This document shows positions 63,579-64,000 of a stretch of DNA of 64,000 nt, piece by piece. Within the stretch, counting starts at the first letter, position 1. Every line of letters begins with the position of its first letter. The DNA lies in the NCBI GenBank assembly GCA_963971405.1, contig OZ020487.1, forward strand, positions 31,419,371-31,483,370. The letters are read 5' to 3'. Both the position numbers and the translations under genes were made by a program. The stretch is from Psococerastis gibbosa (Eukaryota > Arthropoda > Insecta > Psocodea > Psocidae). The notes below the pieces were generated by a model, which was given only the letters and a program-made list of their open reading frames with translations, did no database searches and was not told the DNA's origin.

Positions 63579-64000
63579 CCCCCCTCCTGCCCCGACGGAT
63601 CTGCTAACCCCGCGCTTCCTTCTCCGCGGCGCCAAAATCCAAACCACATGCCCCCATGATGTCCACATCATAATCTTGCAACCAAGCAGGCTGCCGTCTC
63701 ATCCTCGAAGTCCGTTCTCTAGGCTCGTTGTCCTCCGCCAACCTTCTTCCAATATCGCTTGGCTGCAGCACCGTGGCATCCTCTTCCATGATCTCCTGAG
63801 CCGGCACCTTCCGTACATGGCTTACGTTTACCGGTGTGCCATCCACTGCCACACTCTGTGCAGAACGCAATTCCGTTATGTGTCCCTTTCTCCACTCAGA
63901 CGTGCATCTTGCTCCCTGCGGTTTCACAAACACTTCATCTCCCACACTGAACCTCCCCTTTAAGGCCGAAACGGTCGAATGCCCCTCTTTGTTCTCGAGC
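63579..64000 (-). mobile_element. LTR retrotransposon, 3' end of pol, enters from the right edge
   Basis: The minus-strand frame (63,604-63,945 and on to the edge) reads GDEVFVKPQGARCTSEWRKG, SVAVDGTPVNVSHVRKVPA and RRQPAWLQDYDV. GD-V-VK near the integrase C-terminus and a final RR-PAWLQDY stretch are typical of Ty3/gypsy pol ends. Whether the element is whole cannot be judged from here. Confidence 0.75.

Overview
The window is eukaryotic and almost certainly from an invertebrate animal. It is AT-rich, has spliced genes with GT-AG introns, and is packed with animal-type transposons: a Ty3/gypsy element of the Mag/SURL type, Tc1, hAT-like and piggyBac-like DNA elements, LINE tails and foldback MITEs. 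An echinoderm or another marine deuterostome is a reasonable guess, but nothing here proves it. Nothing prokaryotic was seen: no operon, CRISPR array, rRNA or tRNA.

Layout. 1-8.1 kb is copy A of a segmental duplication whose other copy (B) lies at 56.0-61.6 kb. 8.1-11 kb holds two tandemly duplicated promoter-plus-first-exon blocks. 12.3-30.0 kb is a tandem array of broken cytochrome P450 (CYP4-like) exons on the minus strand, including a 2,762-bp higher-order repeat present in three full copies and one partial copy. 31.2-33.2 kb is a GC-rich minisatellite-like array. 33.6-43 kb is mostly diverged repeats with no convincing gene. 45.2-49.5 kb is a young, whole-looking LTR retrotransposon with identical 120-bp LTRs. 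50.5-54 kb holds two hAT-like MITEs and a 1.6-kb Tc1-like transposon. 61.6-64 kb holds broken LTR-element and LINE pieces.

The main host-gene finding is a minus-strand gene family that I do not recognise. Gene B can be modelled as eight short exons between 58,469 and 43,065. Every junction has the same phase (two bases, then one), every internal exon is a multiple of three, and the chain gives an open frame of about 389 residues. The predicted protein is low-complexity: basic and proline-rich segments, a Glu run, PPxxKRPA / GMGSxPKR modules, and a DSSEPEE-repeat and PPPS tail. Gene A is a paralogue lying in segmental copy A; three alternative or tandem first exons (10,790, 9,129 and 3,727) and exons 2 and 3 are visible before it runs off the left edge. 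The LTR element and the Tc1 element sit inside introns of gene B.

Large near-identical stretches (segmental copies A and B, and the higher-order repeats) and a 200-N gap with overlapping flanks mean that copy number here could partly reflect assembly.
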